From contig NZ_LYMI01000040.1 in assembly GCF_001660815.1 (NCBI RefSeq), positions 1 through 35,227 of the forward strand: a stretch of DNA of 35,227 nucleotides, given 5' to 3'. Shown here in pieces: positions 16,386-26,762 of this stretch. Under the pieces are notes generated by a model. It had not been told where the DNA came from, made no database searches, and saw only the letters and a program-made list of their open reading frames with translations. The number at the start of each line of letters is the position of its first letter. Position 1 is the first letter of the stretch. The position numbers and the translations under genes are program-made. The stretch is from Xanthomonas nasturtii (GTDB lineage: Bacteria > Pseudomonadota > Gammaproteobacteria > Xanthomonadales > Xanthomonadaceae).

Positions 16386-17255
16386 TTACAGGTCTTGCTC
16401 ATACCTGACATAAGGAATTGTCCCGTCGCTGTTGCTCTCGTTACTGGGAGCAAACGGGTTCTTGCCGCGGGAGATGACGTTTTCGGCGCCGACGGTCAAC
16501 TGGCCGCTCCACGGGGTGCGCCAGGTCAGGCCCAGACCCAGACCTTCCCATTTTTCCGGCTGGCCGGGGACATCGACGACACGGCCGATCACGTTCGCGC
16601 TGAAGGCGCCGTAGCCACCACCGACGCTCAAGGTCTTGCTGTCCCACTGGTCGGCAATCGCCGGGGAGACGTCGGCCAACGGGACCAGGCGCGCGCGGGC
16701 GTAGGTGCCGCCGATCGAAACAAAGCCTTCGCGGCCGATGTTCTTCTGGCCAAAGACGGTCAGATCGTTTTGCTCGACGCGGGTCAGTGGTGCCTTGCCG
16801 GCGCCGATCAGCCAGGCGGGCAGGGTGTCGCGACCGGTACCGGCCGTCACGCCAACGCGGCCACCGGCACGGCTGAAGCCCAAGGTGCCGGAGACGCGAC
16901 GCGATGCTGCAGCGCTGTCGTCTTCGTCATCGCCAATACCGGCAAGCAGGCAGTGGCTGGCCAGCCCGCTGATGTTGGTGCCGCGGCTGCTGTTGCAGAG
17001 CAGGCCCAGCGAGTCGCCGGAGGTCAAGCCGAATGCTGCGTCCAGCGAGTTACGCCCGAAATGCCAGCGTGCGCCGGCCTTCTGCTCACCGGTGGGCTCC
17101 AGGTACAGGAAGGCTTCCACCTTGCCGCTGCCCTTGTTCCACACCGGCAACACGGTGCCTTCGCGCACCTGCTGCGGTGCCGACTGCGCATGCACACCGG
17201 TGGCTGCCGCAAGGGCAATCATCAAAGCTAGCGGACGGCGCAGGAGGTGTCGCAT
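16386..17255 (-). CDS. Secreted/outer-membrane protein with receptor-like C-terminus (unknown function)
   Basis: The 289-residue product has a clear signal peptide (MRHLLRRPLALMIALAAATGVHAQ, residues 1-24). The rest is rich in alternating Gly/aromatic beta-strand-like sequence and holds one likely disulfide pair (CNSS... and HCLL). The final 40 residues (TWRTPWSGQLTVGAENV, ISRGKNPF, then TIPYVRYEQDL) look like the last barrel strands of a TonB-dependent receptor. I do not recognise the family. A good promoter precedes it and it has its own terminator, yet it sits directly before the TonB receptor gene on the same strand, so a related outer-membrane role is plausible but unproven. Confidence 0.7.
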   Translation of the reverse strand: MRHLLRRPLALMIALAAATGVHAQSAPQQVREGTVLPVWNKGSGKVEAFLYLEPTGEQKAGARWHFGRNSLDAAFGLTSGDSLGLLCNSSRGTNISGLASHCLLAGIGDDEDDSAAASRRVSGTLGFSRAGGRVGVTAGTGRDTLPAWLIGAGKAPLTRVEQNDLTVFGQKNIGREGFVSIGGTYARARLVPLADVSPAIADQWDSKTLSVGGGYGAFSANVIGRVVDVPGQPEKWEGLGLGLTWRTPWSGQLTVGAENVISRGKNPFAPSNESNSDGTIPYVRYEQDL

Positions 17256-17309
17256 ACCAGAGGTCAGACCCAGGAGCAGTTGTTAAGTTCCCGAGAGCGG
17301 GCAAGGAGG

Positions 17310-17338
17310 ATGCTAGGGTGTTTATGATTATTTAACAA
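17310..17338 (-). promoter_or_regulatory. Promoter of the secreted 289-residue protein gene
   Basis: On the minus strand TTGTTA (17333-17338), a 17-nt spacer and TAGCAT (17310-17315) lie about 55 nt before the ATG at 17255. Transcription would start near 17303. Confidence 0.55.
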
Positions 17339-17374
17339 GTAGTCACGTTCCCCAGAACGCATCCGCAATGCTAT

Positions 17375-18265
17375 CTATTGCAACCTTTCCGGCGCCTGCT
17401 GCGAGGGCTGGGCCGTACTGAAAAGTACGGCTAACTCGGTCAACGGAAAGTGATACTGGCGGCCACAGAACTCGCACCGCACTTCTACCTCGCCAGTCTC
17501 TTCGGCGGCTGCGCGCGCTTCTTCTTCACCCAGCGATTCCAGCATCGAGGCGACCCGCTCGCGCGAACAGGAGCAACCAAAGTTCAGCGCTTTGCCGCCC
17601 AGCAGTTGCGGGTCCTCTTCGTGGAACAGGCGATGCAACAGGTCTTCGCCGGCCACCAACAACAACTCGGGAGCACCGAGGGTGTCGAACAGGGCGCCGA
17701 TGCGGGTCCAGCCGTCGGTGTCGCCTTCGTCGCCAGGCAGTTTCTGCAGCAGCAGGCCGGCAGCCTGATCCGGGCCGGCGGCCAGCAACAGGCGGGTCGG
17801 CAGTTGCTCGGACTGCTGGAAATAGGTTTCGAAGGCTTCGGCCAGATCCGGGGCCTGCATGCCGACCAGGCTCTGGTAGCGCTGCGGTTCGCGCGGGTCC
17901 AGGCCGGGATTTTCGATGGTGATTGCCAACAGCGCGGCGTCTCCCAGCTCGCGCAGGTCGGCGGGCGCGTCAGCACCCTCGGCCAGTTGCACGATGCCGC
18001 GCAGGGTGCCAGCGGCGGTGCATTCGGCAAACAGGGTGCGTAAGGTGTCATTGCCGCGCAGTTGCACCGACAGCCGGCCGTCGACCTTGGTGTGGCCGGT
18101 GAACAAGGCGGACGCCACTGCGGCTTCGCCCAGCAGCTGGCGCGCTGCGGGCGGGTAATCGGCCGCCCCCTGGATGTCTTGCCAGGCCTTGGTCAGGCGC
18201 ACATGGACGCCGCGCACGCCGGCGGCGGGCAGCAGGAAACGGAAAAGCTGATCGTGATCGGTCAT
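17375..18265 (-). CDS. hslO: Redox-regulated chaperone Hsp33
   Basis: Hsp33 is a cytoplasmic holdase switched on when oxidative stress and heat oxidise its zinc-binding cysteines. The 296-residue product fits the family. The four zinc cysteines are C231 and C233 (CSC) and C264 and C267 (CEFC). The N-terminal domain starts [20 protein letters not shown], and the core motif [17 protein letters not shown] (55-71) is typical. ATG 18265 is the natural start. The gene is divergent from mtgA with a 75-nt gap. No terminator with a T tract was seen downstream. Confidence 0.96.
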   Translation of the reverse strand: MTDHDQLFRFLLPAAGVRGVHVRLTKAWQDIQGAADYPPAARQLLGEAAVASALFTGHTKVDGRLSVQLRGNDTLRTLFAECTAAGTLRGIVQLAEGADAPADLRELGDAALLAITIENPGLDPREPQRYQSLVGMQAPDLAEAFETYFQQSEQLPTRLLLAAGPDQAAGLLLQKLPGDEGDTDGWTRIGALFDTLGAPELLLVAGEDLLHRLFHEEDPQLLGGKALNFGCSCSRERVASMLESLGEEEARAAAEETGEVEVRCEFCGRQYHFPLTELAVLFSTAQPSQQAPERLQ

Positions 18266-18340
18266 GGAGACATCGGACGTAAGGGACGCTGGTTGCCGGA
18301 TAATGCGGCAGGCATCGGGATAGAAGGGCGAAGCACACTA

Positions 18341-19078
18341 ATGGGGACGGATGTATTGGATGGCAAGCAGGTGACATCACCGCAGCGCCGGCGCTGGCTG
18401 CGCTGGATACTGGCGGCGCCGCTGCTGTTCGTCGCAGCGAGCGTGCTGCAGGTGCTGGTGCTGCGGGTGGTCGACCCGCCTACCAGCAGCATGATGATCG
18501 GGCGCTACCTGGAGGCCTGGAGCGAAGGAGACGGGAGCTTTTCGCTACACCAGCAGTGGCGCGACTACGACAAGATCGCCGCGAGCCTGCCGATTTCGGT
18601 GGTGGCTGCGGAGGATCAGCAGTTTCCGATGCATCACGGTTTCGACCTGCAGGCGATCGAAAAGGCGCGCGACCATAATGCCCGCGGTGGGCGCGTGCGC
18701 GGCGCCAGCACGATCAGTCAGCAGGTCGCCAAGAATGTCTTTCTATGGCAAGGCCGTAGCTGGGTGCGCAAAGGTCTGGAGGCCTGGTACACGGTGTTGA
18801 TCGAATTGCTCTGGCCCAAGCAACGCATCCTTGAGGTGTATCTCAACGTGGCCGAATTCGGCGACGGGGTGTATGGCGCGCAGGCGGCTGCGCGGCAGTT
18901 CTGGGGCAAGGATGCAGCGGATTTGTCGCCGGCCGAATCGGCGCGCCTGGCGGCGGTGTTGCCATCGCCCCGGCGCTACGACGCGCGCCGCCCGGGTGCT
19001 TTCGTGCAGCGGCGTACCGCATGGATCCAGCGACAGGCGCGCCAGTTGGGCGGCCCTGCGTATCTGCAGGCGCCATGA
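18341..19078 (+). CDS. mtgA: Monofunctional biosynthetic peptidoglycan transglycosylase
   Basis: MtgA polymerises lipid II into glycan strands at the outer face of the inner membrane. The 245-residue product has one N-terminal membrane anchor (about 19-43) and a GT51 domain. Catalytic Glu91 lies in [16 protein letters not shown], followed by [16 protein letters not shown] and the [17 protein letters not shown] motif. ATG 18341 is the start that leaves a normal short cytoplasmic tail. A GATAAT at 18299-18304 may be its -10 box. The next gene, a glycosyltransferase, overlaps it by 4 nt (ATGA 19075-19078), so they are probably co-translated. Confidence 0.95.
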   Translation: MGTDVLDGKQVTSPQRRRWLRWILAAPLLFVAASVLQVLVLRVVDPPTSSMMIGRYLEAWSEGDGSFSLHQQWRDYDKIAASLPISVVAAEDQQFPMHHGFDLQAIEKARDHNARGGRVRGASTISQQVAKNVFLWQGRSWVRKGLEAWYTVLIELLWPKQRILEVYLNVAEFGDGVYGAQAAARQFWGKDAADLSPAESARLAAVLPSPRRYDARRPGAFVQRRTAWIQRQARQLGGPAYLQAP

Positions 19079-20073
19079 GCGTGAGCGCCATCGATACCGA
19101 TACCGCCCCACTGCCGGTTGCCGCCGAGCGCCTGACGGTGGTCATCGCGGCCTTTAACGAAGAAACCAGCATTCCCCTGCTGCATCCGCGCTTGTGTGCG
19201 GTGCTGGCGGGATTGCGCGGATTGCAGACCCACGTGTTGTATGTCGACGACGGCAGCATCGATGGCACCTGGGACGTGCTGCAGGCGCTCGCCGACGCTG
19301 ACCCGCAGGTGAGCGCGGTTCGGCTGTCGCGTAATTTCGGCAAGGAAGTGGCGATTTCCGCCGGTCTGGATCATGTGTTGCCGGGAGCCGTGGTGTTGCT
19401 GGATGCCGATGGCCAGGACCCGCCGGAGCTGATTCCTGAGTTCGTTGCGCTGTGGCGTGGGGGCTACGACAACATCTTTGGCACGCGGGTATTTCGCGAG
19501 GGCGAGAGCTGGCTCAAGCGCAGTGCCGCGCACGCGTTTTACCGGGTGATCCGGCGCTTGTCGCGCACGCCGATTCCTGCCGATACCGGCGATTTCCGTT
19601 TGCTGTCGCCACGTGTGGTGCAGGCCTTGCAGCAGCTGCGCGAGCGCCACCGTTTCATGAAAGGGCTGTTCGGCTGGGTCGGGTTTCGGCAGGCGGCGCT
19701 GCCGTATCGGCGTGCGCCGCGTCTGTCGGGGCGCAGCAAGTTCACGGTGTGGCGGCTGTGGAATTTCGCGCTCGATGGCATCACCAGTTTTTCGACGGTG
19801 CCGCTGCGTGCGGCCACCTATCTGGGCCTGCTGACCGCGTTACTGGCGTTCCTGTTCGGCAGCTGGGTGGTGATCAAGGCCGCGCTGATGGGCGACCCGG
19901 TGGCGGGTTGGCCGACCATGATGTCGGTGATCCTGTTTCTGGGTGGCATCCAGCTGATCGCCTTGGGCCTGATCGGCGAATACCTGGGCCGGTTGTACGA
20001 CGAGGCCAAGCAGCGCCCGCTATATCTGGTCGATACCCACCGCGGCGCGGTGGGAGTAGGCTGCGACCACTAG
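19075..20073 (+). CDS. GT2 glycosyltransferase, polyprenyl-phosphate sugar transferase type
   Basis: The 332-residue product is a family 2 glycosyltransferase of the GtrB/DPM1-like type, which moves a sugar from a nucleotide donor to undecaprenyl or similar phosphate. Motifs are VVIAAFNEE (22-30), VDDGS (57-61), DADGQDPPE (110-118) and a DTGDFRLLS segment. It ends with two C-terminal membrane helices (about 240-300), including [19 protein letters not shown], a hallmark of GtrB-like enzymes. The ATG overlaps the mtgA stop by 4 nt. No flippase (GtrA) or acceptor transferase is beside it, so the sugar and final target are unknown. The upstream open frame is only an extension into mtgA. Confidence 0.9.
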   Translation: MSVSAIDTDTAPLPVAAERLTVVIAAFNEETSIPLLHPRLCAVLAGLRGLQTHVLYVDDGSIDGTWDVLQALADADPQVSAVRLSRNFGKEVAISAGLDHVLPGAVVLLDADGQDPPELIPEFVALWRGGYDNIFGTRVFREGESWLKRSAAHAFYRVIRRLSRTPIPADTGDFRLLSPRVVQALQQLRERHRFMKGLFGWVGFRQAALPYRRAPRLSGRSKFTVWRLWNFALDGITSFSTVPLRAATYLGLLTALLAFLFGSWVVIKAALMGDPVAGWPTMMSVILFLGGIQLIALGLIGEYLGRLYDEAKQRPLYLVDTHRGAVGVGCDH

Positions 20074-20092
20074 ACCAAGCGCGGAGCGGGCC

Positions 20093-20521
20093 ATGCAGAC
20101 CGTACGACAGCTGTTGGGGACCAAGCAGGTTGAGGTATTTGCGGTTGCGGCCGATGCCGCGGTGATCGAGGCGGTTCGCCTGATGGCCGAGAAGGCCATT
20201 GGCGCGGTGCTGGTGATGGACGGGCCGCGCCTGGTCGGCATCGTCTCCGAGCGCGATTACGCGCGCAAGGTGGTGCTGCGCGATCGCGCGTCATCGACCA
20301 CCAGCGTTGCCGAAATCATGAGCAGCGAGGTGGTGACGGTATCGCCATCGGACACGGTTGAGCGCTGCATGCAGTTGATGACCGACGGGCGCTTCCGGCA
20401 TCTGCCGGTGGTCGAAAACGGCCGCGTGCAGGGCGTGATCTCGATCGGCGATCTGGTCAAGGCGGTGATCGAGACCCAGCAGCGCGATATCGATCAATTG
20501 CAGCGTTATATCGCCAGCTAG
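20093..20521 (+). CDS. Tandem CBS-domain protein
   Basis: The 142-residue product is two CBS domains in tandem. The first has EAVRLMAEKAIGAVLVMD.. and LVGIVSERDYARKV; the second has MTDGRFRHLPVVENGRVQGVISIGDLVKAV. Such stand-alone CBS pairs are cytosolic sensors that bind adenine nucleotides and act on partner proteins. ATG 20093 has a good ribosome site (GGAG 20083-20086, 6-nt spacing). It begins 19 nt after the glycosyltransferase stop, so it is likely the third gene of the mtgA unit. No partner is evident. Confidence 0.93.
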   Translation: MQTVRQLLGTKQVEVFAVAADAAVIEAVRLMAEKAIGAVLVMDGPRLVGIVSERDYARKVVLRDRASSTTSVAEIMSSEVVTVSPSDTVERCMQLMTDGRFRHLPVVENGRVQGVISIGDLVKAVIETQQRDIDQLQRYIAS

Positions 20522-20949
20522 GGCCGTGCCGGCTAAGTTTCCTGCGTCTTGTCTTGGGCCACGCTGTTGCTCGACATAGCGTGAGGAGTGTGGCGAGCAG
20601 ATTGATCAGTTTTAAAGTGTTTGATCTGCGGCCTGGTCGCAAGGGTCAGTTGAGATGGTCGGTATGCATAGCTTTCAACAAGACAGTCAGCAAACTCTCT
20701 GGTTCGGTGTTCTCGACGCTCTGAGTTTGCTGCAAGGACCCGTCGAGATGGCCGGTGTGCACGGTGCAAGCAGCGCATGCCGTGCGGTCTTCAGAGGACT
20801 GCGGTCTGATCAGCTCCCTCCGATGCGGGCCATTACTGCAGGTTTCGGGACCACTGCACCAGTCAGAGAAAGTGCATGCGGTCATAACCTCGCCACCATC
20901 GCTACAGCGTTGGACAGGTCTGCTGGTCGCCCAGAGTCGTGGAGGGCAC
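20522..20949. other. Intergenic region with a 10-bp inverted repeat
   Basis: No protein is recognised on either strand in this 428-nt gap between convergent genes. A perfect 10-bp inverted repeat, CAGCAAACTC (20688-20697) and GAGTTTGCTG (20723-20732), encloses 25 nt. The sequence is less GC-rich than its neighbours around 20590-20720. There is no T tract after the repeat, so it is not an ordinary terminator. Confidence 0.45.
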
Positions 20950-22920
20950 TTACTTTGCGAATTTGCCGCCGCAATCGCTGTCCTTGCCGGGGCCCGGTTC
21001 GAAAGTTGCTAGCAGGGCGGCCGGTGGAGCGATCATGCCCAGGCCGACCGCAAGCGCGCCGCGCAGACCCAATGCCTTGAAGTCGGGACGGAAGGTCGGG
21101 TCCTTGAAGCTACCACCGATCCGCAGTGGCGAGCGCAGGCTCAGGATGCTGCGATCCTTCGGGCGCGGACGCAGCAGCAGATCGAGCGTTTCATTTTTGA
21201 GGCTGATGGTGCCTTCACCGACGATGATGGTGTCGGTGCTGTCGAACGCCAGCGCGCGCGACTGCATCAGGCCGTCCTGCACGCCGAAGTCGCCGAAGAT
21301 GCAGCGCACCGGAATCTGACGGTCCTCGGTGACCAGATACTTGAGCGACTCGGCGATATCCAGCCCGGCCAGTTCCATGATCAGGTTGCCGACATGGCCG
21401 CGGCCCATGCCGACGCCGATCGTGCCGTCAGCGGTGCCGAGCATCGCACCGATCGAGTTGCCGCGGCCACGCAGATCGAATTCGCCACCGATGGCACCCG
21501 AGGCCTGCCTGGCAAGCGCGGTATCGGGGAAGAGCTGATCCAGCCGAATGCCGCGAAGGCCCGCCTTGAGTTGTGTGGTGATCACCTCGTTGCGCGCATC
21601 CATGCGGATGGTAGAGCGGATATCGCCACCGGCAACGCCGAAGTTCAGCGGGTCCAGCTGCAGCAGGCCTTCCTTCAATGTCAGCGAGGCATCCATGTCG
21701 TCCAGCGGCCACGACGGCGCATTGATGCGCTGTGCGCGCCAGCGTACCTGCGCGTCCATCGCGCGTAGCTTCGACAAGTCGTAAGGGGTGCCGGGCAGCA
21801 CGCGCGCGCTGGCTGCGAGCTGTGCCGCCTGTTTTTTCTGTTCGGCATTTGCCGACTCGTTCGCGCCGGTCTTCGGTGGTGCGCCGACGAACCCTGCCAG
21901 GTCGTCGAAGTCCAGGCGTTTGGACGCGAGATCGGCACGCAGGAACGGACGCTTGTTGCGCAGGTCCACTTCTGCAGTGCCCGACAGATCGCTGTCGCCG
22001 GCGGTGCCGGTGAACTTTTCGTAGCGCCAGAGCTGGCCGTTGCGGCGCAGATGACCGTCTAGCTTGTACGGCGGCGTCGACGGCATGGCCACGCCGGTCA
22101 GCGGATACAGATCCTGCATGTCCTGGCCGCTGAGCGCCATTTGCAGATCGAAGACCTGGAACTGGAACGGGTTGGTCAAGGTGCCGCGCACGTGCGTCCG
22201 GGTGGCGCCGGCGCTGCCGCGCAGATCGATACGGAACGGGTGCTCGCTCTGGCTCAGCTCCAGCGGTGACGCGGTATTGCCCTTGAGCGTGAACCGGTAG
22301 CCCTTCCAGCGGCCCTTGCCGTCGATGCCGATCGGCGCTGCACGTTGGTCGCTGCTCGGTGGTGCAAGGCTGTTGATCGCCACATCCACGTCCGAGCGAT
22401 TGGCTGCATCGATGTACTGCAGGCGCCCGTTGTTCACCAGCAGGCGGCCAAGGCGCGGCATCGTGCCATCGCCATCGTCCTGATCGAATACCCAGTTGCC
22501 GGGATGGGTGTCGTCGCCGGCTTCCAGCAAGACGGTTGGGTGATCCAGACGGATTTCCGGCAGACGCACTTTGCCGCGCAAGAGCGGCCATAACTCGACA
22601 TCGATTTCGGCCGAATTGAGCTCGGCCATCGGCCCGCGCTTGGACCACGCTGCGTTGGCCAGACGCAGCCGATTGCCGCGCACGGTGGTCGTGCGGCCCA
22701 GCTTGACATCCAGATAGCCGAGATGGAATTCGCGACCGGTCTTGGCGCTGACCACGCGCTCGACCGGACCGCGCAGCCAGTTCCACTGGAACAGCAGCAC
22801 GAAGATCACCACGGCGGCGGCGGCGGCGGCGATGGCAAGCGCGACCAGCCAGCGTCGACGACGTGGCGCGCGGGAAGGTGGTGCAGCTGAGGTGTCGGTC
22901 ACATTGTTCACGCGAGCCAT
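20950..22920 (-). CDS. AsmA family protein
   Basis: The 656-residue product has one N-terminal membrane helix (about residues 24-45, after RAPRRRRW) and a long periplasmic part with AsmA features. The N-terminal repeat region has VSAKTGREFHLGYLDVKLGRTTTVRG and LNSAEIDVELWPLLRGKVRLPEI. The C-terminal AsmA domain has GTADGTIGVGMGRGHVGNLIMEL and later LLLRPRPKDRS. AsmA-like proteins are bridge-like lipid-transport proteins that keep outer-membrane composition in balance. ATG 22920 (MARVNN) is chosen; an in-frame start at 22959 would add 13 residues. It lies 49 nt after the hemolysin III-like gene on the same strand. Confidence 0.88.
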   Translation of the reverse strand: MARVNNVTDTSAAPPSRAPRRRRWLVALAIAAAAAAVVIFVLLFQWNWLRGPVERVVSAKTGREFHLGYLDVKLGRTTTVRGNRLRLANAAWSKRGPMAELNSAEIDVELWPLLRGKVRLPEIRLDHPTVLLEAGDDTHPGNWVFDQDDGDGTMPRLGRLLVNNGRLQYIDAANRSDVDVAINSLAPPSSDQRAAPIGIDGKGRWKGYRFTLKGNTASPLELSQSEHPFRIDLRGSAGATRTHVRGTLTNPFQFQVFDLQMALSGQDMQDLYPLTGVAMPSTPPYKLDGHLRRNGQLWRYEKFTGTAGDSDLSGTAEVDLRNKRPFLRADLASKRLDFDDLAGFVGAPPKTGANESANAEQKKQAAQLAASARVLPGTPYDLSKLRAMDAQVRWRAQRINAPSWPLDDMDASLTLKEGLLQLDPLNFGVAGGDIRSTIRMDARNEVITTQLKAGLRGIRLDQLFPDTALARQASGAIGGEFDLRGRGNSIGAMLGTADGTIGVGMGRGHVGNLIMELAGLDIAESLKYLVTEDRQIPVRCIFGDFGVQDGLMQSRALAFDSTDTIIVGEGTISLKNETLDLLLRPRPKDRSILSLRSPLRIGGSFKDPTFRPDFKALGLRGALAVGLGMIAPPAALLATFEPGPGKDSDCGGKFAK

Positions 22921-22969
22921 GGTTGGCGATGCCTCGTGCACGGCGCGCGAACGCGGCAAAGGTCACAGA

Positions 22970-23614
22970 TCACACTACCTGTGCGATCACTGCAACGAAG
23001 TGGCAAGCGCTACCGGCAAGCACGAACAGATGCCAGATCGCGTGGAAGTAGCGCTGGGTGTCGCGTTGATAGAAATACGTGCCCAAGGTGTAGAAGAGCC
23101 CGCCGGCCAGCAGCCAGCACAGCGACCAGGTGTCGACCGAGCGCAGCAACGGCTGGATCGCCACGATGATCAGCCAGCCCATCGCCAGATACAGGATGGT
23201 CGATAGCAAGCGAAAGCGGCCGGTGAAAAACAGTTTGAAGATCACCCCGGCGGCGGCGATCGTCCAGATGGCGGCGAACAATCCCCAGCCCCAGGGGCCG
23301 CGCAGATTGATCAGCGTAAACGGTGTGTAGGTGCCGGCGATCAACAAATAGATCGCGCAATGATCGAGCACCTGCAGGCGCGCCTTGGCGCCCGGGTGCG
23401 GGATGGCGTGGAAGAGCGTGGAGGCGACGTAGAGCAGGATCAGCGTGGCGCTGAACACGATGGAGGTGGCCAATTGCCAGCCATCGCCATAGACGGCGGC
23501 CAGCGTGATCAGCACCGAACCGCCGGCCAATGCAGCAATCGCACCCAGGCCGTGGGTCACGGCACTGGCGATTTCGTCGCGCAGGTCAGTCGAGGGGGAG
23601 GCGTCTGCGTTCAT
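22970..23614 (-). CDS. Hemolysin III / PAQR family membrane protein
   Basis: The 214-residue product has seven predicted membrane segments and the family's metal-site residues: S66 and H69 in STLFHA, D84 and H85 in LDHCAIYLLIAGTYTPF, and H191 and H195 in HAIWHLF. Bacterial members (YqfA/TrhA) affect membrane fatty-acid and energy balance; the hemolysin name is historical. ATG 23614 (MNADASPS) is chosen over an in-frame TTG 18 nt upstream; neither has a clear ribosome site. The gap of 195 nt to prfC holds no recognised gene. Confidence 0.93.
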   Translation of the reverse strand: MNADASPSTDLRDEIASAVTHGLGAIAALAGGSVLITLAAVYGDGWQLATSIVFSATLILLYVASTLFHAIPHPGAKARLQVLDHCAIYLLIAGTYTPFTLINLRGPWGWGLFAAIWTIAAAGVIFKLFFTGRFRLLSTILYLAMGWLIIVAIQPLLRSVDTWSLCWLLAGGLFYTLGTYFYQRDTQRYFHAIWHLFVLAGSACHFVAVIAQVV

Positions 23615-23809
23615 GCCAAAAAGGTACCGCAACTGCGCGCAATTCGCATCGCCAGCAGTGGCGTTCCCTTGTCGCGATTGAAGGCGGCCAGCAAAACCTT
23701 GCAGGTGGTCATCAGGTAAAGGTGGATGGCGCGGCGGCGCGGCGCAGCTGTCATGGCGAACACCGGCCGCGCGCAGCAGGCGGTTGCGCGCAGGTGCTGC
23801 AAGCTGGCC

Positions 23810-25414
<1,605 letters not shown>

Positions 25415-25544
25415 GGGCTGGGCGCGCCCTGTCGGACGCCTGCGGGAACTGAGGAAGCCGGGGATTATAGCGGCTTCGCTGCGGCACGCTTTTGGGGAAT
25501 TGGGCAGGCTCCGGCGAGCGGGTTGACCGGGCAGGTGGCTAGCG

Positions 25545-26444
25545 TCAGGGGGCCGGCGAGGGGAACTGCAGCTCGCCCTGCGGGCCGAGCATGCGGAACG
25601 GCAGCGAGACCAGCTGCAGATCGGCATTGCGCTGGATCGCGAAATGCAGATGCGGTGCAGTGCTGAAGCCGGTATTGCCGGAGGCGCCCAGCCGCTCGCC
25701 GCTGCGCACCGCCTGGCCTGGCCGGACGGCGACGCCGTCGGGCGCCAGGTGGGCGTAGAGGGCCATGCTGCCATCGGCATGCAGGACGCGCACCAGGTTG
25801 CCGCCGCCGGCTGCGGGGTCGTTCGGGCTGTTGTCGAGGACACCGCGCTGCACCTGCATGACCACGCCGTCGCGTGCCGCCAGGACCGGCGTGCCCTGCG
25901 GCAGGGCGAAGTCCACCGCATACCAGTTGGGCGGATCGGCATGGCTGAAGTGCCCGCCGAAGCCTTGCGCCACCTGCACCGGCACGCCGTGGAACGGCAA
26001 CTGATAGCGCACGGGCTGCGGCGTGGCCCGTGGGTCGCCCGGAACCACGTCGAGCGTGAGCCCGAGCCCGCCAAGGATGCGCTGGTTGCTGGCCGGATAC
26101 AGCCGGGTCAGCAAGCGGCGCTCATGTGCGTCCAGCTGCAGTGTCAGCGGCAATTGCGGCACGGCGCGGTAATCCTCGCTGGGCGGCGCGCTCACGCGCA
26201 GTTGCGCCGGCCCGGCCAGCGGATTGGTGACCCAGGCAAGATACACCGGTGCCTGCCATTCCAGTTGCAGCGCAGCGCCGGGACCGGCGGCTGCCGGCGC
26301 GGGTTGCGCGGCCGGTGCCTGGGGCGAGGGGGGTGCGGTAGCGCCAGGCCAGTGCCAACGCTGCTGCGCATGTGCCGCAGATGCGCTGGCCAGCAATGAA
26401 GCCAATGCTGTGACGAGGGCGATGCGGGGCACGGGGTGGGGCAC
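25545..26444 (-). CDS. Secreted M23-family (LytM-like) peptidase, variant metal site
   Basis: The 299-residue product starts at a GTG (26444), which gives a signal peptide ([21 protein letters not shown], to residue 26). A proline/alanine linker (32-57), a beta-rich domain and a C-terminal M23 domain (about 165-275) follow. M23 enzymes cut peptidoglycan cross-bridges with a zinc held by H-x3-D and HxH. Here HLH is present at 265-267 and Asp178 in [13 protein letters not shown], but the residue four before the Asp is Trp; the nearest upstream His is 168 in HFSHAD. This may be a subfamily variant or an inactive regulator. A second GTG at 26432 could also be the start. Confidence 0.83.
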   Translation of the reverse strand: MPHPVPRIALVTALASLLASASAAHAQQRWHWPGATAPPSPQAPAAQPAPAAAGPGAALQLEWQAPVYLAWVTNPLAGPAQLRVSAPPSEDYRAVPQLPLTLQLDAHERRLLTRLYPASNQRILGGLGLTLDVVPGDPRATPQPVRYQLPFHGVPVQVAQGFGGHFSHADPPNWYAVDFALPQGTPVLAARDGVVMQVQRGVLDNSPNDPAAGGGNLVRVLHADGSMALYAHLAPDGVAVRPGQAVRSGERLGASGNTGFSTAPHLHFAIQRNADLQLVSLPFRMLGPQGELQFPSPAP

Positions 26445-26539
26445 GCCATCGACTCGAGCAAAAGGGGCGCAAGTATGCGGCCCATCCCAGGCTGGAGTGG
26501 TATCGGATGAAAATATATCTTTCCATCCGCATGAAGAGA

Positions 26540-26568
26540 TTGACATCGCAAAAAGCCGGTGGCATCTT
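26540..26568 (+). promoter_or_regulatory. Promoter of the metX-metB-hom operon
   Basis: A perfect -35 box TTGACA (26540-26545), a 17-nt spacer and CATCTT (26563-26568) place the transcription start at about 26575. That is exactly the first paired base of the SAM riboswitch. Confidence 0.65.
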
Positions 26569-26574
26569 AGCCTC

Positions 26575-26700
26575 ACCATCGAGACCGGCGGAGGGACAGG
26601 CCCTTTGATGCCGGGGCAGCCAGCGGAGCGCGCAAGCGTCCGCGTTTGGTGCCAAATCCTGCGGGGACCACGCGTCCGCCGAAAGATGGTTCGAATCGTG
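26575..26700 (+). promoter_or_regulatory. SAM-I (S-box) riboswitch-like leader of metX
   Basis: The leader shows the S-box order of elements. P1 is ACCATC (26575-26580) pairing with GATGGT (26695-26700). The conserved core GGAGGGACAGGCCC (26590-26603) follows, then GATGCCGGGGCAGCCA (26607-26622), a P3 arm, and the GGTGCCAAATCCTGC block (26648-26662). It sits at the predicted transcription start and just before metX, as expected for S-adenosylmethionine feedback. The expression platform is unclear. A CGAGCT/AGCTCG hairpin (26719-26724, 26731-26736) follows without a T tract, suggesting translational control or Rho-type termination instead of an intrinsic terminator. Confidence 0.85.
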
Positions 26701-26762
26701 CCTTGTGCACGTCGAACGCGAGCTCCGCGAAGCTCGATGGCCGATCCACCCTGGATACCGCC

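Noticed and set aside
20646..20885. 79-residue minus-strand frame in the gap before the AsmA gene
   Set aside because: Cys-containing but without a known motif, ribosome site or promoter; overlapping frames on the other strand are equally open.
23611..23754. Possible 47-residue peptide between prfC and the hemolysin III gene
   Set aside because: It overlaps the hemolysin III start, has no ribosome site and no recognisable family.
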